Shown in pieces: positions 21,548 to 32,929 of a stretch of DNA of 64,000 bases. The translations under genes and the position numbers were made by a program. Below the pieces are notes generated by a model. That model saw nothing but the letters and a program-made list of their open reading frames with translations, made no database searches and was not told where the DNA came from. The DNA comes from Proteles cristata cristata (lineage: Eukaryota > Chordata > Mammalia > Carnivora > Hyaenidae), in the NCBI GenBank assembly GCA_017311185.1, contig JAESUZ010003163.1, forward strand, positions 186,001 through 250,000, in the 5' to 3' direction. Numbering within the stretch: the stretch's first letter is position 1; each line of letters starts with the position of its first letter.

Positions 21548-21732
21548 TTTTTTTTTAATTTTAAAAATGTTTCTTTATTTATTTTGAGAGAGAAGGGGGA
21601 GCAGAGAGGCAGAGAAGAAAAGACAGAATCCCAACTAGGCTCTGTGCCATCAGTGCACTCATGAACTGTGAGAGCATGACCTGAACCAAGGTCAAGAGTC
21701 AGACACTTAACCGACTGCACCATTCAGGCACC
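21548..21732 (-). repeat. Can-SINE, full length
   Basis: AAAAATGTTTCTTTATTTATT to ACTGCACCATTCAGGCACC; the central part is shortened. Confidence 0.9.
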
Positions 21733-21744
21733 CTGAAAGTCTCT

Positions 21745-21969
21745 TTTTTTTTTTTTTTAATATTTTTTATTTTATTTCTAGGAGAGACAGAGAGACAGCG
21801 TGAGCAGGGGAGGGTCAGAGAGAGAGGGAGATACAGACTCTGAAATTGGCTCCAGGCTCTGAGCTGGCAGTCAGCACAGAGCCCGACATGGGGCTCGAAC
21901 CCACGAACTGCGAGATCATGACCTAAGCAAAAGTCGGACGCTTAACCGACTAAGCCACCCAGGCGCCCC
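21745..21969 (-). repeat. Can-SINE, young CpG-rich subfamily
   Basis: TTTATTTCTAGGAGAGACAG to CGACTAAGCCACCCAGGCGC. CTGAAAGTCTCT at 21733-21744 and 21970-21981 is a perfect 12-bp duplication. Confidence 0.95.
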
Positions 21970-22149
21970 CTGAAAGTCTCTCTTGAAATTAGAAACCATG
22001 TCTTTTACTTCTTTGATATTCCCACAACAAATAATAGGCACTCAGAAAAAATATTTGTGGTACTGAAATTCAAAACCTTAAAGTCTTTCAACAGATTTGT
22101 AGTGCACGTGGAGAGCACACAGTAGACACTTAGAAAATACTAGTTGATT

Positions 22150-22640
22150 AGCTGAGTGAAAGATGAACATACACTCTCATTCCTTCATTCATTCAGCTAC
22201 AAAGATACTGCACATCAAGCACTATCTAGCTGCTAGTACACAGATTATGACATGCATGAGGGGTACACTGTGTTTCAGGCAAGATGGATATGTACACATC
22301 ATGACCATACAATAAAATAAGAACCTACTAGGGGTGTGCACAGGGTATGAGTATTGCAGGGGTATGGGAAGGGAAGCACAAAGAGGTCATGTGATTTTGA
22401 GATAAATCTTGGAGGAATAAAATCTAACCAAGTATAGAAAACGAAGAGGAATTCTAGGAATCAGGGTCAGCAGACCCACAAAGGCGGGCAAGTGTGCATT
22501 GTTGAGGGACAGGGAAGAAGAGAAGGCCTCTTGGAGAAGGTGAGTCTAGACAGGTGGGTGGCATCAGCTTGTAAAGAAACGTTTTAGCAGGACTACAGAG
22601 CTTGGACTTTATCCTGCAGGCAAAGAGAGTCAGGAAACTT
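22150..22640 (-). repeat. Ancient interspersed repeat, unassigned family
   Basis: It starts CATTCCTTCATTCATTCAGC, then GAAGGCCTCTTGGAGAAGGTG and GAGCTTGGACTTTATCCTGC, in the same order as the copies at 3110 and 7560. Confidence 0.45.
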
Positions 22641-22682
22641 TTTTTTGAAGTTTTATTTATTTAAATTTTTAAAAATTATTTA

Positions 22683-22728
22683 GGGGCGCCTGGGTGGCTC
22701 AGAAATAAATAAAAAACAAAATAAAACC
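22683..22728 (+). mobile_element. Internally deleted 46-bp mini Can-SINE with duplication
   Basis: Only the first 20 bases of the SINE head (GGGGCGCCTGGGTGGCTCAG) are joined directly to the AAATAAATAAAAAAC-type tail. Perfect AAAAATTATTTA copies at 22671-22682 and 22729-22740 show that it inserted in this form or was deleted later. Promoter B box and CT tract are absent. Confidence 0.88.
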
Positions 22729-22740
22729 AAAAATTATTTA

Positions 22741-22931
22741 TTTTTTTGAGAGAGAGAGAAACAGGGCATGAGCAGGGAAGAGGCAGAGAGAGGAAGACAC
22801 AGAATCTGAAGCAGGCTCCAGGCTCTGAGCTGTCAGCACAGAACCTGACTCAGGGCTCGAATTCATGAACAGTGAGATCATGACTTGAACCGAAGTCAGA
22901 CGGTTAACCAACTGAGCCACCCAGATGCTAC
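22741..22931 (-). repeat. Can-SINE, full length (host of the mini-SINE)
   Basis: TTTTTTGAGAGAGAGAGAAAC to ACTGAGCCACCCAGATGC. Its T-rich tail extends left to about 22640, with the mini-SINE inserted at 22683. Confidence 0.92.
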
Positions 22932-22949
22932 AAAAGATTTCATTTTATT

Positions 22950-23163
22950 TTATTATTATTTTTTAATGTTTTATTTATTTCTGAGAGAGAGAGACAGCAT
23001 GAGCAGGGGAGGGTCAGAGAGAGAGGGAGACACAGAATCTGAAACAGTCTCCAGGCTCTGAGCTAGCTGTCAGCACAGAGCCTAACGCTCAAACCCCCGA
23101 ACCATGAGATCATGATCTGAGCTGAAGTTGGACGCTTAACTGACTGAGCCACCCAGGCGCCTC
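22950..23163 (-). repeat. Can-SINE, full length, nested
   Basis: AATGTTTTATTTATTTCTGAG to GACTGAGCCACCCAGGCGCC. CAAAAGATTT at 22931-22940 and 23164-23173 flanks it. Confidence 0.93.
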
Positions 23164-23272
23164 CAAAAGATTTTATTTTTAAAGAATCTCTATACCCAAC
23201 ATGGGGCTCCAACTCACAATCCTGAGGTCAATCTCCTGCTCTACTGACTGAGCCAGCCAAGTGCCCTTACAG
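23164..23272 (-). repeat. Can-SINE, short old form
   Basis: GATTTTATTTTTAAAGAATC to GACTGAGCCAGCCAAGTGCCC. 23280-24075 downstream contains no gene; 23435-23520 vaguely resembles an old L1 tail but not enough to call. Confidence 0.87.
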
Positions 23273-24079
23273 TTATTTTAAAGAAGCTTTTACTGTGTAT
23301 CAGGAATACTTTACTCACTCAGTCCTCACCACAAAACTTGAGGGATATAGAAATTAAGAAATTAGTCCAAGAAGAGAAAGATTTTGAATAGTGAATCCAG
23401 GATCATGCATTCTTCTTCTTCTTTTTTTTTTTAAAGCTTTATTAAGAAAATTTACATATCATCATATGTTAATTTTAAATGGAACAAACCACATTTGTTT
23501 ATTTAAAAATCACAGAACACTTCAGTTCCCAAGGGAAAAAAAATCACTGTTGACATTTTGATATTCATCCCCCCTTCTGTGAATGTTACCTTCTGTCACT
23601 GAGATCTCCCCTTCCCAGGCCTCAAGATCCATATGGTGAAGGCAGTGAGAAGAATGGACTCAGATGCACAGGGAGGCTAGCACAGGGGTAAGGGGAGGAG
23701 GAACAGAAGAAGATGTGACCATAATTTAAGGACAGGAGAAGAGAAGTCAGGGAGGCGATTACTGAAGTGTCTCTTTTCTCAGCAGTAGATGAGGGTGTCT
23801 GCTGACAGTGAGATGGAGAGCCAGACCAGGCTTGGATTAGAGTCATGAAGTGACCACAATGAGGTGGGAATAGTTTAGAATAGCTGTTATACGACCAGGA
23901 AAGGTTGCTAACTAGGAACTTAGGAAAGGATCCTAACCATCATCAGGACCCAAATGAGACTGAAAACCATAACTGATTTTGGCAAAGCCAATTAGCACAC
24001 ATGACGTATTGTTTCTTCTCCAGCAACAATACAACATAATCCCATTAGCTTCTTCCTCTAGGTCCTTTTAAAATGCTCT

Positions 24080-24265
24080 TCTATAAGTACAGCATAGGGA
24101 ATATAGTCAATGATATTGTAATAACTTTGTACGGTGACAGATGGTAGCTATAGTTATTGTGGTGAGCATTTTGTAATGTATAAAATGTTGAATCACTATG
24201 TTGTAACCTGAAACTACTACAATATTGTATGTGAACTATACTTCAATTAAGAATTTTAAAAAATT
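24080..24265 (+). repeat. L1 3' UTR fragment
   Basis: GTACAGCATAGGGAATATAGTC, GTAATAACTTTGTACGGTGAC, GTGGTGAGCATTTTGTAATG and AACTATACTTCAATTAAG follow a mammalian L1 3' UTR in the sense orientation to its A-rich end. Confidence 0.8.
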
Positions 24266-24419
24266 GCTTTTCTGAAAACTTCTTTACCTTCTCTATATGA
24301 TACTAACATGTGGCACCTTTATTCTGACACCAGGAAAAGGGCTGTTCATGTGGGTTGAGGGGGTCATCTTCTGTTAGGTAAATGTGAAATTGTGTAATCA
24401 GGTTCCAAAAATCAATTAC

Positions 24420-24680
24420 AAAAAATAGTTGGAGAAGCCCTTGGCCTGAGAATTTATTCCAAAACTTGGAGGTTTCAGTCGTCTGTTAGCTCAATATGAA
24501 CCGACAAGGTGATGCCAAAAAGCTAATGCCACCTTGGTTGTTATCATATCAACATGCTTACCAGATCATGGAATTCAACACTATTATACATGCATTAGTG
24601 AAATCACTTCTATATTTGTTTGTTTGGTTGGTTATGTACAATTCCAAGAAGGACCTTGGCAAAGAGTTTTCACAGGAAGT
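24420..24680 (+). repeat. Ancient repeat relic, family unassigned
   Basis: GCTCAATATGAACCGACAAGG, ATGCCAAAAAGCTAATGCCACC and TCCAAGAAGGACCTTGGCAAAG recall a widespread old mammalian element. Matches are too diverged for a name. 24680-24990 has no recognisable feature. Confidence 0.35.
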
Positions 24681-24999
24681 TTAGAAATCTTAAATCCACA
24701 TTATGTGAGGAAGGAATAAGGAAAGCCCTCTGCCCTTCACCCTTTGTGCACCCCCTTGGGGGAGCCATACCAAAGTCTTGTACATGTGGTGATGGTTCCC
24801 TCAGCTGTATCTTTACCAAGACTTCGCCACTGGTCTTACATGTCCAGCTGCCTGCTGGCTGTCCACACATGAACGCCCACAATGCCTCAAGGTCACTGTG
24901 TGTAAACCTGCTTGCACCCATATCTCTCAAAAATGACATTCATAATTTCAGGCAGTGATGTCATCACTTGCTCAGCTATTGAAGTAATCTAGGACACCT

Positions 25000-25215
25000 A
25001 TTTCTTAAGCACCACGTACATCAGTCAGCAAAGCCTACAGATTCTAACTCTGCAGTATTACCCTCACTTTCCCTATTCTCCATTTCTTCTCCTACTGCCT
25101 TTAGTTGGGACCTCACAGTATTTTGGCCTGAATCACTGAATTCTGCATTTGTGACTTCAGTCTGTTTTCTAGCTAGTCTTTTTGACTTCAATCTCCCTTT
25201 GCTTCTTCAAGCCAT
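25000..25215 (+). repeat. L2-like LINE relic
   Basis: CCCTCACTTTCCCTATTCTCC and CTGCCTTTAGTTGGGACCTC resemble a mid-L2 3' region; weak. Confidence 0.3.
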
Positions 25216-25246
25216 AATTTACCAATTTTCAAAAAGTAAAAACCAG

Positions 25247-25411
25247 GGGCGCCTGGGTGGCTTAGTCGGTTAAGCGTCCGACTTTCGCTTAGGTCATGAT
25301 CTCGCGGTTCGTGGGTTCGAGCCCCGCGTCGGGCTCTGTGCTGACTGCCAGCTCAGAGCCTGGAGCCTATTCCAGAGTCTGCATCTCCTCTCTCTGACCC
25401 TCCCCTGCTCA

Positions 25412-25445
<34 letters not shown>

Positions 25446-25475
25446 GAAATAAATAAAAAATATTAAAATAAAAAT
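25247..25475 (+). repeat. Can-SINE, young CpG-rich subfamily
   Basis: GGGGCGCCTGGGTGGCTTAG. The intact CpG-rich B box (GGGTTCGAGCCCCGCGTCGG) and the TCCTAGAAATAAATAAAAAA end are typical of the youngest copies. A (TC)n run lies at about 25415-25441. Confidence 0.96.
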
Positions 25476-25499
25476 AAAAACTAATTTATGTCATTCTCT

Positions 25500-25955
25500 T
25501 ACTTATGATCTTTTGGTAGCTTCTTCAAGTATTTTAGCATAAAGCTTTCACTCTGAATGTAGCACTAAAGGCCCAGGTTACCTTTCTACCTTTTTAGCAC
25601 AACCAACCAAAATGCTCTACTCCAGCCATTCTCAGCCACTCAGCTGTTTCATGCCACTGGGCCTCTTTGCGTCCCCTGCTCTATCCAACTGGCACTCTAT
25701 CCTTCAAGCTCCACGTAAGTAGCTCCTTATCCGGGAAGAATTCTCTGGAGTCCCACTTCAGTTTGGATATCCTTCGCGTGTGCTCCATACCACATTGTGC
25801 CTACACTTAAAACCGTAATACTTGATTTATTTGTTTGCCTTCCTCTCTAGACTTTAACTGCCAAAGTGCACAGACCCCGGTTTATTGAACTTCATAAATC
25901 TAAATCTGGAGCCAAATACCACACATGGCAAGGAAAAGGCCCTCAGTAAATGATT
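25500..25955 (+). repeat. L2 LINE relic
   Basis: CTCTACTCCAGCCATTCTCAG, TTCATGCCACTGGGCCTC, AGTAGCTCCTTATCCGGG and TCTAGACTTTAACTGCC, ending GGCCCTCAGTAAATG, are in L2 order. Confidence 0.65.
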
Positions 25956-25959
25956 TTTG

Positions 25960-27305
25960 TTTTTGTTTTTGTTTGGTTTTACTTTACTACACTGGAGTAC
26001 TGCTCTAGGTGCTAGGAATACAATAATGAACAACTCAGGTCTGAGTCCTGCTCTAAAAAGCTGAACAAATAAATGCACTAAATGAACTAAATGACTTACT
26101 TGGAGAAAAAAAAAAATCTAAGAGTGGCAATGACTAGAGCTTTCTATTAGGTAGAAGAGAGGGTAATGTACTTTTATCTTGATCTTAAATTAAAAATTGT
26201 TGAATAAAATCTACAGAGAGTTAGATTTCACTTCTTTGGGTAATTAGAATTGATAAAAACTGGGCTCATCTGACTGATGATGTAGTTACTCCCCATCCTT
26301 GTAAGTGGGAAGTGATCAGGGAAAGCTGACCACACTCTTCAGTGGGTGGGTGGTAGGCTAATCCAGAGCAGCTTTAAGGCATGTTTGGACCATGAAACCA
26401 TGATACACTCCTTCCACTGCTCCATCTTGCCTTTGCATAATGGCAGTCATAATGTCACCAACACATTAAGTTCAATGATTTAATGTATATGATTTTTTCT
26501 TTCCACTTTATTTTTCTCATACCCTATCCTTATTAAGCACATCTAGAATTTGTACTCTTTACACCTATACCTGGCTTATCTGATTCTGTTCCCCTTGGTT
26601 CCTCAGTAATGGTCCAGGAAGAGTCTTTATTTCAGATGATGATGTGGGAAGACCTGAAAGAACATGGCTGGATTATTTCATATCCCACTTGGGTGGACAG
26701 AGTTGCTAGCAACTGGGAATTATTTTATTTCAAACAGAGTCAACTGGATTGGAAAGCCAGTGGGGAAGAAACTAATCTCATATCCTATTGTATTATGTTC
26801 ATAGCTCCCATAGTTACCTATGGGGAGCACAACAGAGAGCAGCTGCTTGCTCAGTGCTTAAATGACTATAACCTACAGGCTGAGGCTTACTTGATACAAA
26901 TGCCCAGGTGTCAGGGGCAGCATCAAGTGAATGATTGATGCAAGATTTCTTTCTATTTGTTAGAATTAAAGAACTCTTATGCATGAAGGAAATGGAATGA
27001 GAGACACGGAGATGCTGGGCCCAAGTCCTTGTTCAACCTTTGTGCATGCCTTTTTCACTTGCCCCACCACTGGACTTCTGTCCAAACTTAAGGGAAATAA
27101 TAATGCTTTTTCATTTATTATATGATCTTTCACTCTTCCACCACTGCTGACCATCATTAACCATCCCATGAGTACTCCCCTATTAGCCAGGGATGGTTCT
27201 TTCACCTCCATTGTTGGCCTCAGTCAGAATTGCCAATAAGAAATATTATTTTTTGCTATGTGTTATAGGTTTTGAGGTACAGACAGACATTTTACCCCTG
27301 CAAAT
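25960..27305. other. Intergenic stretch without assignable feature
   Basis: No coding gene, RNA or clear repeat is visible. A 109-codon open frame at 26609-26938 has no recognisable domain. 26580-27230 may be an old LTR or DNA-transposon relic, but I could not match it. Confidence 0.3.
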
Positions 27306-27368
27306 GGATTGATGACATCAATTTATTTTTCACAGTTTACCATCCAGCCTTTAGTTAAAAGCTTGGTT

Positions 27369-27470
27369 GGGGGCACCTGGGCAGACCAGTTGGTTAAGTG
27401 TCCAATTTTGGCTGAGGTCATAATCTCAAGGTTTGTGAGTTCGAGTCCTGCATTGGGCTCTGTGATGTCA
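27369..27470 (+). repeat. Can-SINE, 3'-truncated
   Basis: GGGGGCACCTGGGCAGACCAG to CATTGGGCTCTGTGATGTC; it lacks the CT tract and tail. Confidence 0.85.
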
Positions 27471-27737
27471 ATGCTTGAGACAATCAAATTAGAAAACAAT
27501 GTTAATCTTACAATTTTATTCATGAAAAGTAGAAACTTTGGTGGGGGGTGTTGATAAAAGAATGAGGTTAGCTTAACCAAGGGACTAGTGTGATCTTATA
27601 CTGTAATAAAACGATAGTATTTATTATAGTTATTGAATTATTCTGGACTATTAAAAATGTTTGCTCTTTATTCTAAGTTCAAAAATAAAGACAATAAGCA
27701 AAGAAAGTTAATTTCAATGTTCTGGTTTTATTTACCT

Positions 27738-27850
27738 ATTTTTAAAAGTATATTTATTTCAGTAATTTCTATACCCAACACGAGGCTTGAACTCACAACT
27801 CTAAGATCAAGAGTCACATATTCTTCTGACTGAGCCAGCCAGGCACCCCT
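27738..27850 (-). repeat. Can-SINE, short old form
   Basis: TATATTTATTTCAGTAATTTC to GACTGAGCCAGCCAGGCACC. Confidence 0.87.
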
Positions 27851-27879
27851 TCATATCCTGCTTTAAAAAATATACTCTA

Positions 27880-28096
27880 GGGGCATCTGGGTGGCTCAGT
27901 CGGTTGAGCGTCTGCCTTCGGCTCAGGTCATGATCTCATGATTCATGAGTTCAAGCCCCATGTCAGGCTCTGGGCTGACAGCTCGGAGCCTGGAGTCTGC
28001 TTTGGATTCTGTGTCTTCTTTTCTCTCTACCCCTCTCCTACTTGCAATCTCTCTGTCTCAAAAATAAACATTAAAAAATTTAAAAATAAATAAAAA
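27880..28096 (+). repeat. Can-SINE, full length
   Basis: GGGGCATCTGGGTGGCTCAG to CTCTGTCTCAAAAATAAACA. AAAAATATACT copies flank it. Confidence 0.94.
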
Positions 28097-28115
28097 TAAA
28101 AATATACTTTTATTG

Positions 28116-28222
28116 GGGCATCTGGCTGGCTCAGTTGGTAGAGCATGCAACTCTTAATCTTGAGGTTGTAAGTTCAAGACCCATGAGGAGTGTAGAGATT
28201 ACTTAAAAATAAAATTTAAAAA
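28116..28222 (+). repeat. Can-SINE, short old form
   Basis: GGGGCATCTGGCTGGCTCAG to TAGAGATTACTTAAAAATAAA, which is the defining end of the short form in sense orientation. Confidence 0.9.
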
Positions 28223-28261
28223 ATATACATACACTCATATCAAGAAATCAAGAGCTTACAT

Positions 28262-28490
28262 GTTTTTTTTTAAATTTTTAAAGACTTTTAAAATATATTT
28301 TTGAGAGAGAGATGAAGACAGAGAGCGAGCAGGGGAGGGGCAGAGAGAGAGAGGGAGACACAGAATCTGAAGCAGGCTCCAGTCTCTGAGTTGTCAGCAC
28401 AGAAGCCTAATGTGGGGCTTGAACCCATGAATCATCAGATCACGACCTGAGATGAAATCAGATGCTTATCTGACTGAGCCACCCATGCAT
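28262..28490 (-). repeat. Can-SINE, full length
   Basis: A T-rich tail and AATATATTTTTGAGAGAGAG, ending TGACTGAGCCACCCATGCATCC. Confidence 0.92.
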
Positions 28491-28580
28491 CCAAAAAGCA
28501 TACATGGTTTTTAGTGATGGCACCTGAAACACATTTCACCCTTTTATTTTCCATTTTCTTATTAAAGGTGATAGGTACTT

Positions 28581-28694
28581 GGAGTTCCTGGCTATCTCAG
28601 TTGAGAGAGCATGTGACTCTTGATCTCAGGGCTGTAAGTTCGAGCCTCACATTGGGTGTAGCGATTACCTAAAAAAATAAAATCTTAAGAGAAA
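28581..28694 (+). repeat. Can-SINE, short old form
   Basis: GGAGTTCCTGGCTATCTCAG to CGATTACCTAAAAAAATAAAA. AAAGGTGATAGGTACT and AAAGGTGATGGGTACT flank it. Confidence 0.9.
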
Positions 28695-28958
28695 AGGTGA
28701 TGGGTACTGAAGAAATGCTGTATGAATTCAATTAATAGGTTAAGCCATACTCTATCAGAGGGAGATTTCATTGTTATTATGGAATACCTCTCAGTTTATT
28801 TAATTTTCTAAATTAACTTTGCAGACTTAATTGATACTTAACAATCAAATCAATGAAACAATAAAATAGATACTTGGTGCCTAATCAGAGATCCCAGAGA
28901 GGACATAGCTCCCACCTTCAAAAAGATTATGTTTGTTCAAATGCAAAATATATATTTT

Positions 28959-29185
28959 ATTTTATTTATTTTTTATTAAAAATTTTAAATGTTTATTTAT
29001 TTTTTGAGAGAGAGAGAGATACAGAACATGAGCAGCAGAGGGCCAGAGAGAGGGAGACACAGAATCTGAAGCAGGCTCCAAGCTGTCAGTGCAGAGCCTG
29101 ACACAAGTCTCAAACTCACGAAAAGCGAGATCATGACTTGAGCCAAAGTCGGATGCTGAACCCACTGACGCACCCAGGCACCCCT
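28959..29185 (-). repeat. Can-SINE, full length
   Basis: The perfect 14-bp duplication AAAATATATATTTT lies at 28945-28958 and 29186-29199. Confidence 0.94.
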
Positions 29186-29344
29186 AAAATATATATTTTG
29201 TAGTCCTTCCCAGCCTCATCTTAAATATATGGGTGTGGAATATAAATCGACAGAGAAAATAACTCACTTGGGATCTGTCTAGGTAAAGTGAAAAGCTTAT
29301 GTTTTGAAGAAAATGTATCACTTTTGAATTAAGTAGGTTTAAAA

Positions 29345-29518
29345 TTATTTTTAAAGTTTATGTATAGGTGGGGTGGGGTGGAGAGAATCCCAAGCAGGCT
29401 CCATGCTGTCAGTGCAGAACCTGATGTGGGGCTTGATCTCATGAACTGTGAGATCATGACCTAAGTCAAAATCAAGAGTCAGACGCTTAACCAACTGAGC
29501 CACCCACCCAGGCACTCC
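29345..29518 (-). repeat. Can-SINE, shortened
   Basis: AAAGTTTATGTATAGGTGGGG to CTGAGCCACCCACCCAGGCAC. The head carries a 4-base CCCA duplication. 29520-30180 is then free of recognisable features apart from a T-run at 30050-30069. Confidence 0.9.
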
Positions 29519-30179
29519 TAAAATCCTTTATATTTATATGGCAGTTTATTGTTTAAGTAATGATCTCCTTTGCTCCACATATCAATCATGGAGGTAAATG
29601 GAGTGGGAGTGTATGCTATTTACTATTTATTATTTGAGAAAATGCAATGTAATACTCAAGCTCACATAGATGCCAGGTCCTAAAGTTATAATGAGAACCC
29701 TAGGTCTTTTGAATCCTAAAAAAACACTGCTGTTGCCTTTGTACTGTACTTCTTTCTCTACTAAATGTTACTTTAAGTTAAAAAATTATTCTAATTTAAT
29801 CAGTTTTGAATTCAGTAGAATTTTTTGCATGATGTTAAGCTCTGAATGAAGATAGCCAACTGTGTTTCTCACCAATTCAAGATCCATCTTCTATGTGAAG
29901 ACTCCCCAAACATTCACTCTCACACTAAATATTTTCTTCTCTGACGTCCTCTCTAAAAGGACCCTATATGAACTAGATTATTTCTTATACTCCTTTATGA
30001 CTTTAAGATTATATAGTATGTTTATATTCTATACAACATGGATAATCTTTTTTTTTTTTTTTTTTTTTTACAACATGGATAATGTTATCAATTGCATTCA
30101 AAACTCTTTAAGGCCAGAGACTGAATTTTCTACCTAAATGTATGTTTCTATATAGGATGAATCAAATTGGAGAGACAGC

Positions 30180-30940
30180 TCTGGCCCAGCTAAGGAGTTT
30201 GAGGCCAGATTGTACACAACTCTGAGCACTTTGTCAACCAAAATAATGTGACCTTTAAACTGAGTAGGGATAGTTTGAGGCCAAAGGAATGACACAAGGA
30301 GCTAAAATAATTAAAAAGAAAGTTAAAGAAATTAAGGATTGTAGTCCCTTTGAAAAGAGATTAAGGGAAGAACTCATTAAGATTCGCCAGCTTCTGAATG
30401 GCACTGAGAATTGAGATGCTACAAAGCTATTTGACCTAGTGTCAAAAACAAGGGGAGATGCCACAATAAGATAGGCCTGGGATGGACACTCCAGGAATTC
30501 AGCAAGGAATTCTGTAACAGAACAGCATAAACATGGACTAAGCCACCAGGGCAGGAGAGCTGATTCTTAGGTACAGTTTCTAGAATAGAACTGAAGAAGA
30601 GCTCTTTAGTAGGCAATAAAATCTGATGAAGTTCTGAGCCCTGAATCAAAGAGGGGGGGGCCCATGGGAGAAAGGTCCCTCTCAGCCCCCTTTCTATTCT
30701 CACCCATTGAGTACTAACATTTCTAATATATCCTTTATGGCTGCATGTGGTATTAAAACAGTATTTGTTAGCCCCCTGTTCTGGTCCAAGCTGGTTTAAG
30801 CCAGAACAGACAGAAGCAATGCTCGGGAGAGTCAGAGTCTCCACGCTCAGGGCTGAGCCTCTGAGAGTGCCAGTAGCTTTTCTCAACCAGGGTCAGGAGG
30901 GTTTCAAGCCTGACACCTCAGTTTCATGGCAATAACAAAT
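30180..30940. other. Unassigned stretch, possible old LTR element
   Basis: The sequence style (AGGCCTGGGATGGACACTCC, CCCCCTGTTCTGGTCCAAGC) suggests a degraded LTR-type element, but I cannot match it to a family. No viral protein domain is visible. The 155-codon antisense frame here is not convincing as a gene. Confidence 0.25.
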
Positions 30941-31317
30941 TACCAGTCTTAAGGTCAAAAATAAAGAGAGCTGCTCACGTAGCCCTGGTCTCAAGCAGCC
31001 TTGTGGCTGTTATTAAAGTGCTGTAGAAGGACACGGAGACTTGCAAGCATCATAGTTCACAATAATGAGAGTCCCCATCCTAAGGAGTTCTGAGGAAAGG
31101 TGTGGACAGGTGGAAAGGAGAACCATGGTACTCTGAGTGTGTTTCCACTTCAATCTGGGCTTTTGGGAGGGCAATTAACTGGAGAAATGCTGAAAGAAAT
31201 TGCTGGAAATGTGGGGCCAGGGGAGACATTTACACAGAGCACAATATAGTTTACCAAAGAAATTCTTTTTTCCCTTTTAAAAAAATGTTTGTTTGTTGTG
31301 GGAATTCCTTTTTCTTT

Positions 31318-31430
31318 TTTTTAAGTGTTTATTGAAATTCCAATTAGTTAACATATAGCATAATGTTGTTTTCCGGTGTACACTATAGTGATTCAACATT
31401 TCCATATAACACCTGGTGCTTATCAAAAGT
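31318..31430 (-). repeat. L1 3'-end fragment (antisense)
   Basis: GTTTATTGAAATTCCAATTAG, TTAACATATAGCATAATG and GTGTACACTATAGTGATTCAAC match the antisense of a carnivore L1 3' end. Confidence 0.75.
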
Positions 31431-31442
31431 GCTGGTTTGCTG

Positions 31443-31640
31443 GGACGCCTGGGTGGCTCAGTCAGTTAAGCTTCTGACCTCTGACACAGGTCATGATATC
31501 ACAGTTTGTGGGTTTGAGCCCTGCGTCAGGCTCTGTGGTGAGAGCTCTCAGCCTGGATCCTGCTTTGGATTCTGTGTTTCCCTCTCTCTGCCACTCTGCC
31601 GCTTGCTCGATCTCTCTCTCTCAAATATAAATATTTAAAA
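31443..31640 (+). repeat. Can-SINE, full length
   Basis: GGGACGCCTGGGTGGCTCAG to TCTCTCAAATATAAATATTT. AAAAGTGCTGGTTTGCT and AAAAGTGCTAGTTAGCT flank it, so it split off the L1 tail before it. Confidence 0.93.
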
Positions 31641-31669
31641 AAAAGTGCTAGTTAGCTAAAGAATTCCTG

Positions 31670-31875
31670 GGGCACCTGGGTGGCTCCGTTATAATTTAAG
31701 CGTCTGACTCTTGGTTTCAGCTCAGGTCATGATCTCACGGTTCAGGGGTTCAAGCCCTGTGTCTGGCTCCTTGCTGTCAGCAGGAATCCTGCTTTCAATT
31801 CTCTCTCTCCCTCTGCCCCCTCCCCTGCTCTCTCCCTCTCTCTCAAAATAAGTAATAAAATAAACTTAAAAAAGA
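31670..31875 (+). repeat. Can-SINE, full length
   Basis: GGGGCACCTGGGTGGCTCCG to CTCTCTCAAAATAAGTAATAAA. Confidence 0.93.
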
Positions 31876-32204
31876 GTTTAACAAAGTCATTATAAATTGT
31901 TTAAATAAGAAAAAATAAGTTTATATGAAAGGCTTGAAACTAATCTTAAAATTAGGTGTTCAGCTAGATTACATAGTAACTTAAAATTAGGTGGTTAACT
32001 AGATTTCTTAGCAATAACAAGCATGTTGACACTTTAAAAATTATCATCTGTGTTCTATAACAGATCTTGGTGATTAAAAAATATATGTAGAGAGCAACTA
32101 ATGTTTTCTAAGAACGTATTAGTAATGCACAATACATTTATTTCACAAACATTCATTTATGATCAATTATCTGTAGACTGCTTTAAGGGAACAGGTGGAG
32201 GACA

Positions 32205-32400
32205 GAAATAAAGGAGCCTGTGGGCTGTTCCCTGTGGAAGAGCTGAGATTTACTCAGTGAAATTAAGCATTAATGAAAGAGGTTAAGTTGGGAGATGTGG
32301 CACACCAGGGTGGTAAGGGATGCCTACCTGGGGTCTAGAAGGAGGAGAGGTAGAGTTTGGATAGGTCAAGAACCAATGAGGGGCACGGTGAGTAATGATC
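32205..32400 (-). repeat. Ancient interspersed repeat, unassigned family (part 1)
   Basis: GGTAAGGGATGCCTACCTGG and GAACCAATGAGGGGCACGG segments. It may continue at 32930 beyond the DNA-transposon-like insert. Confidence 0.3.
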
Positions 32401-32417
32401 ATTTTGGTTACTGTAGA

Positions 32418-32662
32418 TCTATAAGGTCCAATGTAACAGCCACTAGCCACGTGTGGCAGGTTGAACACTGAAATGTGGCTAGTCCTGACTGAGATGTGCA
32501 TTTAAGAGTAAAATACACACCAGATTTCAAAGACTTGGTATGAAAAAAATAAATGTAAAATATTTCATTGATAGTTTTTGTATTGATTATGTGTTGAAAT
32601 TATAATATTTTGGATACACTGGGTTTAAGAAAATACATCATTAAAATTAAATTCACCTTCTT
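32418..32662 (+). mobile_element. Non-autonomous DNA-transposon-like element
   Basis: TAAGGTCCAATGTAACAGCCACTAG, TGAAATGTGGCTAGTCCTG, GTAAAATACACACCAGATTTC and TGATTATGTGTTGAAATTATAA follow a very common old mammalian element whose exact name I do not recall. A SINE cuts its 3' end at 32663. Confidence 0.5.
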
Positions 32663-32873
32663 GAGGCACCTGGGTGGCTCAGTTGGTGGAGTGTCTGACT
32701 TTTTGATTCCATCCATGATCTCACGGTTCATGAGTTCAAGATCCACCTCTGGCTCTGCGCTGACAGCGTGGAGCCTCCTTGATATTCTTTCTCTCCTTCT
32801 CTCTCTCTGTCCCTCCCCTGTTCATGCTCTGTCTCTCTCTTTCTTTCAAAATAAATAAATGCAATTAAAAAAA
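32663..32873 (+). repeat. Can-SINE, full length
   Basis: GAGGCACCTGGGTGGCTCAGT to TCTTTCAAAATAAATAAATGC. AAATTCACCTTCTT and AGATTCACCTACTT are the diverged duplication. Confidence 0.93.
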
Positions 32874-32929
32874 TAGATTCACCTACTTCAAACTAATGCA
32901 CTGTTTTAAGATAAATATGACTATACTGG

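Noticed and set aside
25247..25325. tRNA-like A and B boxes
   Set aside because: They belong to the tRNA-derived head of a Can-SINE; there is no complete cloverleaf or mature tRNA end.
26609..26938. 109-codon open frame (MVQEESLFQMMMWEDL...)
   Set aside because: It starts with a true ATG and is moderately long, but I recognise no protein family, and the context is intergenic repeat-rich DNA. A protein search against mammals would decide it.
30419..30886. 155-codon antisense open frame
   Set aside because: It lies in a stretch that looks like degraded repeat, has no domain, and has no promoter or splice context.
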